A stretch of 64,000 nucleotides of DNA, taken from positions 1,364,001 to 1,428,000 of the forward strand of contig NZ_CP099397.1 of assembly GCF_021495345.1 (NCBI RefSeq), read 5' to 3'. Positions 8,901-16,959 of the stretch are shown piece by piece. Numbering within the stretch: position 1 is the first letter of the stretch; every line of letters begins with the position of its first letter. The position numbers and the translations under genes are program-made. Below the pieces are notes generated by a model. The model did no database searches and had not been told where the DNA came from. It saw nothing but the letters and a program-made list of their open reading frames with translations. This stretch comes from Pseudomonas hydrolytica (GTDB lineage: Bacteria > Pseudomonadota > Gammaproteobacteria > Pseudomonadales > Pseudomonadaceae).

Positions 8901-9147
8901 GGTGGTGCGATGGGCCTTGTGGCGAGTCGGAAGATGCCCGGACTTATAGCGATTCGAGCTGCATGCCGCAAGCAGCCGGCGTTGTGGCATGTGCTTCGCG
9001 GCGCTCGATCATGAACGGGCGAACGGTTTTCGGGTCGGTTTTCGCCTGGCCGATGACCTTGCTCCTGCCAGCTGGGTCCGCTCGCTTCCGAGCAGGCGGA
9101 AAAACTGCGTTAGAATGCGCGGCTTTGCTCGTGCTCGGAAACCTTTC

Positions 9148-10080
9148 ATGGATCGCCCACGCTTTCGCGCCTATTTCCTTCATCCGCGCTTCTGGCCGCT
9201 GTGGCTCGGCTTCGGGCTGTTGTGGCTGGTGGTGCAGTTGCCCTACGGCCTGCAGCTCAAGCTGGGGCGTGCGCTGGGCTGGCTGATGTATCGCACGGCC
9301 GGCTCGCGCCGGCGCATTGCGGCGCGCAATCTCGAGCTGTGCTTCCCGGCCAAGAGCGCGGCCGAGCGCGAGCGCCTGCTCAGGGAGAACTTCGCCTCCA
9401 CCGGTATCGCCTTCTTCGAAATGGCCATGAGCTGGTGGTGGCCCAAGGCGCGCCTGGCAAAGCTGGCCCATGTCGAGGGCCTCGAGCATCTGCAGCAGGC
9501 GCAGGCCGAAGGGCAGGGCGTGATCCTCATGGCGGTGCACTTCACCACCCTGGAGATCGGCGCGGCGCTGCTCGGCCAGTTGCACACCATCGACGGCATG
9601 TACCGCGAGCACAAGAACCCGCTGTTCGACTTCATCCAGCGTCGGGGGCGCGAGCGGCACAATCTGGATGCCACCGCCATCGAGCGCGAGGACATTCGCG
9701 CCATGCTCAAGGTGCTGCGCGCCGGTCGAGCCATCTGGTACGCGCCGGATCAGGACTACGGGCGCAAGCAGAGCATCTTCGTGCCCCTGTTCGGCATTCC
9801 TGCCGCGACCGTCACTGCCACCACCAAGTTCGCTCGTCTGGGCAAGGCGCGCGTGGTGCCCTTCACCCAGCAGCGTCTGGCCGATGGCAGCGGCTATCGG
9901 CTGGTGATCCATCCGCCGCTGGCGGACTTCCCGGGGGAGAGCGAAGAGGCCGATTGCCTGCGCATCAACCAGTGGATCGAGCAGGTCGTCAGCGCCTGCC
10001 CGGAGCAGTACCTGTGGGCTCACCGCCGCTTCAAGACGCGCCCCGAGGGTGAGCCGAAGCTGTACGGGAAGCGCAAGTAG
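9148..10080 (+). CDS. htrB: Lipid A biosynthesis lauroyl acyltransferase HtrB/LpxL
   Basis: A 310-residue inner-membrane acyltransferase adding a secondary laurate to the Kdo2-lipid IVA precursor. There is an N-terminal membrane anchor (PLWLGFGLLWLVVQLPYGLQ). The HX4E active-site motif is at His131/Glu136 (VHFTTLEIG), and YREHKNPLFD and YAPDQDYG are further family blocks. The ATG at 9148 (MDRPRFRAYF) gives the length usual for LpxL; the upstream in-frame extension to 8989 has no support. It is divergent from minC, as in other pseudomonads. Confidence 0.94.
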   Translation: MDRPRFRAYFLHPRFWPLWLGFGLLWLVVQLPYGLQLKLGRALGWLMYRTAGSRRRIAARNLELCFPAKSAAERERLLRENFASTGIAFFEMAMSWWWPKARLAKLAHVEGLEHLQQAQAEGQGVILMAVHFTTLEIGAALLGQLHTIDGMYREHKNPLFDFIQRRGRERHNLDATAIEREDIRAMLKVLRAGRAIWYAPDQDYGRKQSIFVPLFGIPAATVTATTKFARLGKARVVPFTQQRLADGSGYRLVIHPPLADFPGESEEADCLRINQWIEQVVSACPEQYLWAHRRFKTRPEGEPKLYGKRK

Positions 10081-10116
10081 CGCGCCTATACTCAACAAAA
10101 AATCAGGATTGGCCCG

Positions 10117-11298
10117 ATGACTGCAGTTGCCCACCCTCATGAGCCTGTCACCGGGCTGATTCTTTCCGGTGGCGGGGCGCGGGCGGCCTATCAGGTCGGG
10201 GTGCTGGCGGCCATCGGCGATCTGCTGCCGGACTCCTCGCGCAATCCCTTTCCGGTGATAGTCGGCACCTCGGCCGGCGCGATCAATGCCGTTGGTCTGG
10301 CCTGCGGCGCGCTGCACTTCAGCGAGGCCGTGCGCCGTCTGACCACGGTGTGGCAAGGCTTCCATACCCATATGGTGTATCGCAGCGACTGGCCGGGGGT
10401 GATACGCCAGGCGACGCGCTTCATCGGGCACAGCCTGCTCGGCCTGGGCCGCGAACTGCCGGTAGCGCTGCTCGACAGTTCGCCGCTGCGCGAATTGCTG
10501 ATGCGCGAGCTGGACTTCTCGGGTATCGCCGCCGCGGTACGTCATCGGCAGTTGCGCGCGGTGGCGGTGACCGCCTTCGGCTACGAGAGCGGCCAGGCGG
10601 TGACCTTCTACCAGGGGCGCGCCACCATCGATCCCTGGTTCCGTCATCGTCGTGTCGGGGTGCCGACGCGCCTGCAGCTGGAGCATCTGCTGGCCAGTGC
10701 GTCGATTCCGCTGATCTTTCCGCCGGTGAAGATCAACCGTGAGTACTTCGGCGACGGGGCGGTACGCCAGGCGGCGCCGATCAGCCCGGCGCTGCACCTG
10801 GGGGCCAGCCGCGTGCTGGTGATCGGGGTCAGCGGCAATGCCCAGCTCGAGCCCAATGCCGCGCTGCCTCGCGTGTCCAGCACGCGGCCGCCGACCCTGG
10901 CGCAGATCGGCGGGCACATGCTCAACAGTACCTTCATCGACAACCTGGAAACCGATATCGAGCTGCTCGAGCGCCTCAATCAGATGAGTGCCCTGGTGCC
11001 GCCGGAGCGCCGTCCGCGCGGGCTGGGTCTCAATCCGGTGGAGGTGCTGGTGATTGCGCCAAGCCGGCCGCTGGATCAGATCGCCGCGCGCCATCAGCAC
11101 GAGTTGCCCAAGGCGTTGCGCCTGTTCCTGCGTGGCCCGGGCGCGACCAAGGCGGGCGGTGCCGGAGTGCTCAGCTACCTGTTGTTCGAGCCCGGTTACT
11201 GCAGCGAGCTGATCGAGCTGGGGTATCAGGACGCGATGGCGCGCAAGGCCGACCTCTGCCGTTTTCTCGGGTTGGCCGAAGTGGCGCAGCCTGCCTGA
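10117..11298 (+). CDS. Patatin-like phospholipase family protein
   Basis: A 393-residue patatin with the oxyanion loop GGGARAAYQVG (residues about 19-29), nucleophile elbow GTSAGAIN with Ser52, and catalytic Asp213 in YFGDGAVRQ. Together these make the Ser-Asp dyad of the family. No signal peptide is visible, so it is probably cytosolic and may act on membrane phospholipids or acyl esters. It lies 36 bp downstream of htrB on the same strand and may be co-transcribed. The C-terminal third (about 250-393) is typical of the bacterial subfamily. The substrate is unknown. Confidence 0.9.
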   Translation: MTAVAHPHEPVTGLILSGGGARAAYQVGVLAAIGDLLPDSSRNPFPVIVGTSAGAINAVGLACGALHFSEAVRRLTTVWQGFHTHMVYRSDWPGVIRQATRFIGHSLLGLGRELPVALLDSSPLRELLMRELDFSGIAAAVRHRQLRAVAVTAFGYESGQAVTFYQGRATIDPWFRHRRVGVPTRLQLEHLLASASIPLIFPPVKINREYFGDGAVRQAAPISPALHLGASRVLVIGVSGNAQLEPNAALPRVSSTRPPTLAQIGGHMLNSTFIDNLETDIELLERLNQMSALVPPERRPRGLGLNPVEVLVIAPSRPLDQIAARHQHELPKALRLFLRGPGATKAGGAGVLSYLLFEPGYCSELIELGYQDAMARKADLCRFLGLAEVAQPA

Positions 11299-11317
11299 AC
11301 CGCAGTATTGCTATGCG

Positions 11318-11370
11318 GTAGGGGGCCCGCGCGCACCATCGGCTGCATGTCGTTTGATGGTGCGCCCTAC
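11318..11370. repeat. Imperfect inverted repeat of the GTAGGG...CACCAT family
   Basis: The left arm (11318-11340) starts GTAGGG and ends GCACCATC; the right arm (11356-11370) reads GATGGTGCGCCCTAC. The left arm carries an extra GC-rich insertion relative to a perfect match. It sits between the convergent patatin and pirin genes and resembles the repeat at 15814-15909. Confidence 0.55.
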
Positions 11371-11391
11371 AACCGATCCGCCTTTTGTGGC

Positions 11392-12246
11392 TCAGGCCAG
11401 CGCGCCGTCACGGAAGTCGCGCAGGGCCTGCTCGATTTCCTCGCGGCTGTTCATCACGAACGGCCCGTATTGCACGATGGGTTCGCGCAGCGGCGTGCCG
11501 GCGATCAGCAGCACGCGTGCGCCCTGGGCGCTGGCCAGTTGCAGTTGCCCCTCATCCGTCAGGCGCACCAGGTGCCCGGCGCTGACCGCCTGCTTGCTGG
11601 CCTCGGGCAGTTCGAGCAGGCCCTCGTAGACGTAGAGCATGACCCGCTGACCGTCGGCCAGGCGCGGCGCGATCCGGCTGCCGGGCGGCAGGTGCAGATC
11701 GAACAGCTGCGGCTCGGTGTGCGGACGCTGCACTGCGCCGGCCTGGCTGATTTCACCGTCATCGAACTGCCCGGCGATCACCACCACCTCCACGCCGGCC
11801 GAGGTGGTCAGGCGCGGGATCTGCTGCGCCGGTATGTCGCGATAGCCCGCTTCGCCCAGCTTGTCCTTGGCCGGCAGGTTGAGCCACAGCTGGAAGCCGC
11901 GCATGGCGCCGGACTCCTGCTCGGGCATCTCGCTGTGGATGATGCCGCGTGCTGCGGTCATCCACTGCACGCCGCCGCTGCCGAGCAAGCCGACGTTGCC
12001 CAGGTGGTCCTCGTGCCGCATGCGTCCTTCGAGCATGTAGGTGATGGTCTCGAAGCCGCGGTGCGGGTGAGGCGGGAAGCCGGCGATGTAGTCGTCGGGG
12101 TCGTTGCTGGAGAACTCGTCGAGCATCAGAAACGGATCGAAGCGTTCCAGGCCTGGCCCGCCGATCACCCGGTTGAGGCGCACGCCGGCGCCATCGGACG
12201 CGGGCTGGCCTGGCTGAATGCTGAGAATGCGACGTGGATCAGTCAT
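11392..12246 (-). CDS. Pirin family protein (cupin)
   Basis: A 284-residue bicupin with the pirin signature FPPHPHRGFETITYMLEGRMRHED, giving the metal-binding His residues, and HSEMPEQE for the Glu ligand. Bacterial pirins include quercetin dioxygenases and transcription cofactors; which applies here cannot be told. I chose the ATG at 12246 because GGAG lies about nine bases upstream; an in-frame start at 12282 adds 12 residues without such a site. It converges on the patatin gene and follows a hairpin that separates it from the mlaA-like gene. Confidence 0.92.
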   Translation of the reverse strand: MTDPRRILSIQPGQPASDGAGVRLNRVIGGPGLERFDPFLMLDEFSSNDPDDYIAGFPPHPHRGFETITYMLEGRMRHEDHLGNVGLLGSGGVQWMTAARGIIHSEMPEQESGAMRGFQLWLNLPAKDKLGEAGYRDIPAQQIPRLTTSAGVEVVVIAGQFDDGEISQAGAVQRPHTEPQLFDLHLPPGSRIAPRLADGQRVMLYVYEGLLELPEASKQAVSAGHLVRLTDEGQLQLASAQGARVLLIAGTPLREPIVQYGPFVMNSREEIEQALRDFRDGALA

Positions 12247-12319
12247 GGCATGCGCTCCATCTCGGTAAGGGAATGGACACATGCTACGTCGGTTAGATCG
12301 ATTGATGGGTGCAATTTAT

Positions 12320-12356
12320 GCCGCCTAAATATCGATTTCGTCGATATTTAGGCGGC
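12320..12356 (-). terminator. Perfect 16-bp AT-centred hairpin just after the mlaA-like stop
   Basis: Two exactly complementary 16-bp arms (12320-12335 and 12341-12356; arm GCCGCCTAAATATCGA) flank a 5-nt loop. It starts 2 nt after the stop of the mlaA-like gene, so a terminator or mRNA 3' stabiliser is the simplest reading. However, no U-tract follows on the minus strand (ATAAATTGCA), and the AT-rich core is unusual for this genome. A protein-binding site upstream of the pirin gene is an alternative. Confidence 0.5.
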
Positions 12357-12358
12357 GC

Positions 12359-13129
12359 TCAGTCGGCGATCTTCAGCTTGCGCGACTCATGATAGAAGTA
12401 GCGAATCTTCTCGTACTCGAACGGTGAGTTGAGCTGGCCGTAGCGGAAGTTGGTGTTCGCGCGCTGGTCCACCACGTCCAGCAGGGTGATACCGGGATTG
12501 GCGCGGCTGGCCTCGGCCACGTCGAGGTAGTTGACCGCCGTGGCCAGGCCATAGTCGGCCACCAGACCCGTGGTGTCGCGCAGGTTGGAGGGGCCCAGCA
12601 ACGGCAGCATCAGGTAGGGCCCGGCGGGGACGCCATAGTGGCCCAGGGTCTGGCCGAAATCCTCGCGCACCTTGGGCAGGCCCATGTGGGTCGCCGGATC
12701 CCACAGGCCGCCTACGCCGAGGATGGTATTGAACAGCAGGCGCGCGGTGCTGTTCATCGCGCGCTTGCCCTTGAGCTGCAGCAGGCTGTTGGCCAGGGTG
12801 GGCACTTCGCCGAGGTTGCTGAAGAAGTTGTGGACGCCGGTTTCCACCAGGTCCGGGGTGATATAGCGGTAGCCATCCACCACCGGCAGGAATACCCACT
12901 GATCGAAGCGGTAGTTGAAGTGATAGATGCGGCGGTTCCACGACTCGAGCGGGTCGTAGACCTGCAGCGCATCGTTGGAGGCACGTTCGAATTCCTGCTG
13001 ATCGAGCCCGGGGTTGAAGTTCAGGTTCTGCAACGGGTTGGTGAAACCGTCGGCATCGACCTGCCGATCGGCCAGCGCCGGCCCGCTGGCCAGCAGCAGG
13101 GCGATGAGGAGAGTGCTGTGCTTAGCCAC
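12359..13129 (-). CDS. MlaA/VacJ family phospholipid-trafficking protein without lipobox
   Basis: A 256-residue MlaA-family protein. Family blocks are visible: YDPLESWNRRIYHFNYRFDQ, NFFSNLGEVPTLANSLLQ, DFGQTLGHYGVPAGPYLMLPLLGPSNLRDT. MlaA removes mislocalised phospholipid from the outer leaflet of the outer membrane. Most MlaA proteins are lipoproteins, but this N-terminus (MAKHSTLLIALLLASGPALADRQ) has a plain signal peptidase I site and no Cys. The start overlaps the upstream alpha/beta-hydrolase gene by 8 bp, so the two are coupled. Pseudomonas usually has another MlaA gene elsewhere, so this is probably the paralogue. Confidence 0.88.
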   Translation of the reverse strand: MAKHSTLLIALLLASGPALADRQVDADGFTNPLQNLNFNPGLDQQEFERASNDALQVYDPLESWNRRIYHFNYRFDQWVFLPVVDGYRYITPDLVETGVHNFFSNLGEVPTLANSLLQLKGKRAMNSTARLLFNTILGVGGLWDPATHMGLPKVREDFGQTLGHYGVPAGPYLMLPLLGPSNLRDTTGLVADYGLATAVNYLDVAEASRANPGITLLDVVDQRANTNFRYGQLNSPFEYEKIRYFYHESRKLKIAD

Positions 13130-14420
13130 GGAAGAACTCCAGCATGGCGTCGCTGTTGACGCGATAGTTGAGGTTGCCGCAGTGCCCGCCGCGCGGGTAC
13201 AGGGTCAGCCGCTCGCCGAAGGTGCGGCGCAGAAAGCCGATGTCGCCCGGGCCGAGGATCAGATCGTCGGCGTTGTGCATCACGGCCACCTTGTCGGTGT
13301 TCTGCAGGTAATTCTCCAGCGCATAGAGGCTGGTCTGGTCGATCAGCTGGTTGAGGCTGCCGCCGTCGTAGCGCGCGCGCCACATCGGCATCAGCTGTTC
13401 GGCGATGTAGCAGTCGAAATCGCAGCGCAGTGCCAGCTGGAAGAAGGGCGTGAGGCTGGTGCCCTCGGTGATGCGGTAGCCGCGTGGGGTGATCAGGCCG
13501 CGACGGTTGAGCAGGTCCGAGGTGAACACGATGTCGGCGGCGGAGAAGCGGAACGAGGTGCCGATCAGCATGGCCATCTGCTCGTCCGAGAGCTTTTCCG
13601 TGGATTGCTGGAAGTCGTAGAGCATGGCCTCGTTGATATCCAGGTAGCCCTTGTCGTGGAAATAGCGGGTGAGCTTGCCCAGCACCAGGTCATAGAAGTT
13701 GGTGCTGTTGTCGATACCCTGGACCCTGGTCTGCACCAGCTTGTCGAGATTGCTGATGGAGGTGTAGAGGTTCACCGGCGGGTTGAGCAGCAGCACGCGC
13801 TTGAAATCGAAGGCCCGGCGGGTCTCGTCGATCTGGCTGACGAAGGCGGCATGCAGGGCGCCCAGGCTGTAGCCGGTGAGCATGAAGTCGCTGACTTCCA
13901 GGTGCGGGTGCTGGGCGCGTACCGCCTGCATGGCGCGGTAGAGATCGTCGGCATCGTCCGGGCTGTATCCCGGCGTGGCGAAGCGCGAGGCTGCGGCCAT
14001 GAAGTCGTAGCTGGTCGGTGAGGACAGCTGCACCACATGGAAGCCGGCGCCATAGAACAGCTTCTTCAGGTATTCGTTGGTGCCGGTGGCATAGTGGGCG
14101 CCGGTGCCGGCGATGATGAAGATCAGCGGCGCGCGGCCCTTCTGCTGGGCCAGGCGGTACTGCAGTTTGGTCACCGGCCAGAAGTTGGCCAGCAGCTCGA
14201 ACTCGCGGTCCGGGCGGATGCGCACGGCGTAGTCACGCTGATTGATGTCGCCATCTTTCGGTAGCGCCGGGCGCAGTTCCGGCGGGGTGGTGGCGATGGT
14301 CGCCTCGAACGGATTGGCCAATGGAAAGCCATAGCTCTCCACATCTATATCCGTGGCCATGCTGGAGGCACAGAAGACCAGGCCGCCGAGCAGGGCGGCG
14401 AGTCGGGCAAGGCTGGGCAT
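13122..14420 (-). CDS. Secreted alpha/beta-hydrolase paired with MlaA-like protein
   Basis: A 432-residue protein with a signal peptide (LAALLGGLVFCASSMATD). The alpha/beta-hydrolase core has an oxyanion region (IFIIAGTGAHYATG), nucleophile elbow TGYSLGALHA (Ser near 184), a late Asp in NADDLILGPGD and a His in PRGGHCGNL, consistent with a Ser-Asp-His triad. The location is presumably periplasmic. It overlaps the MlaA-like gene by 8 bp, suggesting a joint role in envelope lipid turnover, which is inference. Some databases label such proteins serine/threonine kinase; nothing in the sequence supports that. Confidence 0.85.
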   Translation of the reverse strand: MPSLARLAALLGGLVFCASSMATDIDVESYGFPLANPFEATIATTPPELRPALPKDGDINQRDYAVRIRPDREFELLANFWPVTKLQYRLAQQKGRAPLIFIIAGTGAHYATGTNEYLKKLFYGAGFHVVQLSSPTSYDFMAAASRFATPGYSPDDADDLYRAMQAVRAQHPHLEVSDFMLTGYSLGALHAAFVSQIDETRRAFDFKRVLLLNPPVNLYTSISNLDKLVQTRVQGIDNSTNFYDLVLGKLTRYFHDKGYLDINEAMLYDFQQSTEKLSDEQMAMLIGTSFRFSAADIVFTSDLLNRRGLITPRGYRITEGTSLTPFFQLALRCDFDCYIAEQLMPMWRARYDGGSLNQLIDQTSLYALENYLQNTDKVAVMHNADDLILGPGDIGFLRRTFGERLTLYPRGGHCGNLNYRVNSDAMLEFFRG

Positions 14421-14505
14421 GTGGCAAGTCCCTTTAATAAGAGAACGTCTGGATTCAACAGCTCGCTTATGACAGCAAGAAGTTGGGCAAAGTGCCAGGC
14501 TGCCT

Positions 14506-14994
14506 TCAGCGCGTTTGATCGGCCAGCGCCTTGAGCGCGGTTCCGCTCAGGCGGTAGACGGTCCATTCGTCCTGCGCCGTGGCTCCCAGGCTTTCATAGA
14601 AGCCGATGGCCGGTTGGTTCCAGTCCAGCACAGACCACTCCAGACGGCCACAGCCGCGACTGACCGCCAGGCGCGCCAGTTCGCTCAGCAGCGCTTTGCC
14701 GAGGCCGGCGCCGCGGGCCGCGGGGCGCACGTAGAGGTCTTCCAGATAGATGCCGGGGCGGCCGAGGAAGGTGGAGTAGTTGTGGAAGAACAGGGCGAAA
14801 CCGGCGGCTTCGCCGTCCACCTCACCGATCAGCACTTCGGCGAATGGGCGAGGGCCGAAGAGGTGCTCGGTCATCAGCAGCGGGTCGGCAACCACCTGAT
14901 CGCTGAGGCGCTCGTACTCGGCCAGTTCCTGGATGAAGTCGAGAATCAGTGAAATATCGGCGGGTTGCGCGGGGCGCAGGCTCAGCTTGGACAT
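14506..14994 (-). CDS. GNAT family N-acetyltransferase
   Basis: A 162-residue single-domain GNAT enzyme. The acetyl-CoA binding motif A is YLEDLYVRPAARGAGLGKALL, and motif B is WSVLDWNQPAIGFYESLGA. The overall pattern resembles the diamine/spermidine acetyltransferase-like subgroup, but the substrate cannot be read from the sequence. AAGGAG lies at a good distance upstream of the ATG at 14994. It is upstream of the alpha/beta-hydrolase gene on the same strand with an 85-bp gap. Confidence 0.9.
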   Translation of the reverse strand: MSKLSLRPAQPADISLILDFIQELAEYERLSDQVVADPLLMTEHLFGPRPFAEVLIGEVDGEAAGFALFFHNYSTFLGRPGIYLEDLYVRPAARGAGLGKALLSELARLAVSRGCGRLEWSVLDWNQPAIGFYESLGATAQDEWTVYRLSGTALKALADQTR

Positions 14995-15057
14995 GGCGGC
15001 TCCTTGTGGATGCCGCCGAGTATGCCGCGGGTGCCCGGGGCTCTGGCAAGCCGGTTT

Positions 15058-15279
15058 TCAGGCCTGATGGTGCAACCAGGCATGCTTGGGAATGCTGCTG
15101 GCGCGCTTCTTCGCTTCCAGGCGGGCCCAGATCTTCTCGTGGAAGTAGAAGCCCACCGAATTGCACAGCGGCTCCACCGCGGCGACCAGGCCGCTCACGG
15201 CAATGCTGCCGGTCAAAACGTAAGCGACGCCGAAGGCGATGCAGAAGTGCATGATGGTGAAGGTCAGGGTCTTGAGCAT
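15058..15279 (-). CDS. DUF2061 family small membrane protein
   Basis: A 73-residue protein with two hydrophobic helices (about 4-25 and 27-45) and the DUF2061 pattern KTLTFTIMHFCIAFGVAYVLTGS...VEPLCNSVGFYFHEKIW. The tail is basic and His-rich. A GAGG ribosome binding site precedes the ATG at 15279. The function is unknown. It lies 63 bp upstream of the GNAT gene on the same strand. Confidence 0.88.
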   Translation of the reverse strand: MLKTLTFTIMHFCIAFGVAYVLTGSIAVSGLVAAVEPLCNSVGFYFHEKIWARLEAKKRASSIPKHAWLHHQA

Positions 15280-15430
15280 GATGCACCTCGATGAGAATCG
15301 TTTCGTCTTGGTACAAGGCTAGTCCTGGCCGGTCAGGTCGGGAAATATGACCTTTACATGGTCGCGATAGCTGCGGTTAATCGGTTTTATTGCTTTGAAA
15401 GTTGCGATCTATTTTTGACGGGAGAGAGAA

Positions 15431-15802
15431 ATGCTGTGGCGGGTAGCTGCCGATGCGCTGGTGCTGATCCATCTGGGCTTCATCCTGTTCGTGCTGTTTG
15501 GCGGCCTGCTGTTGCTGCGCTGGCCACGCCTGGTCTGGCTGCACCTGCCGGCGGTGGCCTGGGGAGCGGTGGTTGAGTTCTTTCATCTGTTGTGTCCGCT
15601 GACGCCCTGGGAGAACCAGCTGCGCCAGGCGGCAGGGCAGTCCGGTTATGACGGTGGCTTCATCGAGCACTACCTGATACCGCTGATCTATCCGGCCGGT
15701 CTGACGCCGCAGATCCAGTTGTGGCTGGGGGGCGTGGTCGTGCTGGTCAATGGAGCGGTCTATGCCTGGCTGCTGTGGCGCTGGCGCAAGCGCGCTGCCT
15801 AG
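15431..15802 (+). CDS. DUF2784 family membrane protein
   Basis: A 123-residue membrane protein with the DUF2784 pattern: DALVLIHLGFILFVLFGGLLLLRW, then HLPAVAWGAVVEFFHLLCPLTPWENQLR and a C-terminal helix ending in WRWRKRAA. There are three or four predicted membrane helices. GGGAGAGAG lies just upstream of the ATG. It is divergent from the DUF2061 gene. The function is unknown. Confidence 0.88.
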   Translation: MLWRVAADALVLIHLGFILFVLFGGLLLLRWPRLVWLHLPAVAWGAVVEFFHLLCPLTPWENQLRQAAGQSGYDGGFIEHYLIPLIYPAGLTPQIQLWLGGVVVLVNGAVYAWLLWRWRKRAA

Positions 15803-15813
15803 GGGCAACGAAT

Positions 15814-15909
15814 CGTAGGGTGCGCCATGCGCACCGCGGCTGTTGCTGGTTCCGGGTGGCCGGCTCTTAGGATGCGGTGGCGAGGTCGGTGCGCATGGCG
15901 CACCCTACG
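15814..15909. repeat. Perfect 23-bp inverted repeat with 50-bp spacer
   Basis: Arms at 15814-15836 and 15887-15909 are exact reverse complements; the left arm starts CGTAGGGTGCGCCATGC. Each arm contains a near-palindrome (TGCGCCATGCGCA). Related single or degraded copies occur at 6177-6197 and 11318-11370, so this is a dispersed intergenic repeat family, probably REP-like. It lies between the DUF2784 gene and the SDR gene. Confidence 0.8.
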
Positions 15910-16046
15910 GATCGGCATTCCAATCGCGACACCCTACGCGCGATGTTTTTGCTCCGCCTATTCATAAGTCTGATGGAGGGCCGGCAGCACTATGGCCTTC
16001 GCTACACTGCCAGCCATTGCAATCAAACATTCAAGGCAGGCCCGCT

Positions 16047-16859
16047 ATGCAAAACCGCATGATGATCACTGGCGCTGGTTCCGGATTGGGACGTGAGATC
16101 GCGCTGCGCTGGGCCCGGGAAGGCTGGCATCTGGCCCTGGCCGATATCAACGAGGCGGGCCTGACCGAGACCCTCAAGCTGGTGCGCGAAGCGGGCGGTG
16201 ATGGCTTCACCCGTCGTTGCGACGTGCGTGACTACAGCCAGCTGACGGCGCTGGCGCAGGCGTGCGAGGAGCAGTTCGGCGGCATCGACATCATCGTCAA
16301 CAACGCCGGGGTCGCCTCGGGCGGCTTTTTCGACGAGCTGTCGCTCGAGGACTGGGACTGGCAGATCTCCATCAACCTGATGGGCGTCGTCAAAGGCTGC
16401 AAGGCCTTCCTGCCGCTGCTGCAGCGCAGCAAGGGCAAGATCGTCAACATCGCCTCGATGGCCGCACTGATGCAGGGGCCGGCGATGAGCAACTACAACG
16501 TGGCCAAGGCCGGCGTGGTCGCGCTGTCGGAAAGTCTGCTGATCGAGCTGCGTCAGCAGGAGATCGGTGTGCACGTGGTCTGCCCGTCGTTCTTCCAGAC
16601 CAATCTGCTGGACTCCTTTCGCGGGCCAACCCCGGCGATGAAGGCGCAGGTGGGCAAGTTGCTGGAAAGCTCGCCGATCAGCGCGGCGGATATCGCCGAG
16701 TACATCCACGCGGAGATGGCCAAGGGCAGCTTCATGATCCTGCCGCATGAAATGGGGCGCATGGCCTGGGCACTGAAGCAGAAGAATCCGCAGGCGCTGT
16801 ATGACGAGATGGCCAACATGGCCGAGAAGATGCGCAGCAAGGGCAAGGCTGCAAACTGA
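16047..16859 (+). CDS. SDR family oxidoreductase
   Basis: A 270-residue short-chain dehydrogenase/reductase. It has the cofactor-binding motif TGAGSGLG near residue 8, NNAG in IIVNNAGVASGG, a catalytic Ser in VNIASMAAL, and YNVAK for the catalytic Tyr and Lys. Ala-Asp-Ile after the second beta strand suggests a preference for NAD(H). The ATG at 16047 is preceded by AAGGCAGG; upstream in-frame sequence runs through the intergenic repeat and is rejected. The substrate is unknown. Confidence 0.92.
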   Translation: MQNRMMITGAGSGLGREIALRWAREGWHLALADINEAGLTETLKLVREAGGDGFTRRCDVRDYSQLTALAQACEEQFGGIDIIVNNAGVASGGFFDELSLEDWDWQISINLMGVVKGCKAFLPLLQRSKGKIVNIASMAALMQGPAMSNYNVAKAGVVALSESLLIELRQQEIGVHVVCPSFFQTNLLDSFRGPTPAMKAQVGKLLESSPISAADIAEYIHAEMAKGSFMILPHEMGRMAWALKQKNPQALYDEMANMAEKMRSKGKAAN

Positions 16860-16959
16860 CCATAAGGTCAGCTAAATGCGCCTGCAGGCTTGCCCGATGC
16901 GGCCTGCAGGGGTAGGGTGGCCGACCCGGCCTGCCTGCCGTTCTGACCCTGGATACCCC

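Noticed and set aside
8901..8990. N-terminal extension of MinC
   Set aside because: The 30 extra residues are unlike MinC and the start at 8900 gives the family N-terminus.
8989..9147. N-terminal extension of HtrB
   Set aside because: The 53 extra residues are basic and non-family, and the ATG at 9148 gives the normal LpxL start and length.
8944..11100. 718-codon minus-strand open frame across htrB and patatin
   Set aside because: It is antisense to two genes with intact catalytic motifs; composition is that of a frame shadow and no motif is present.
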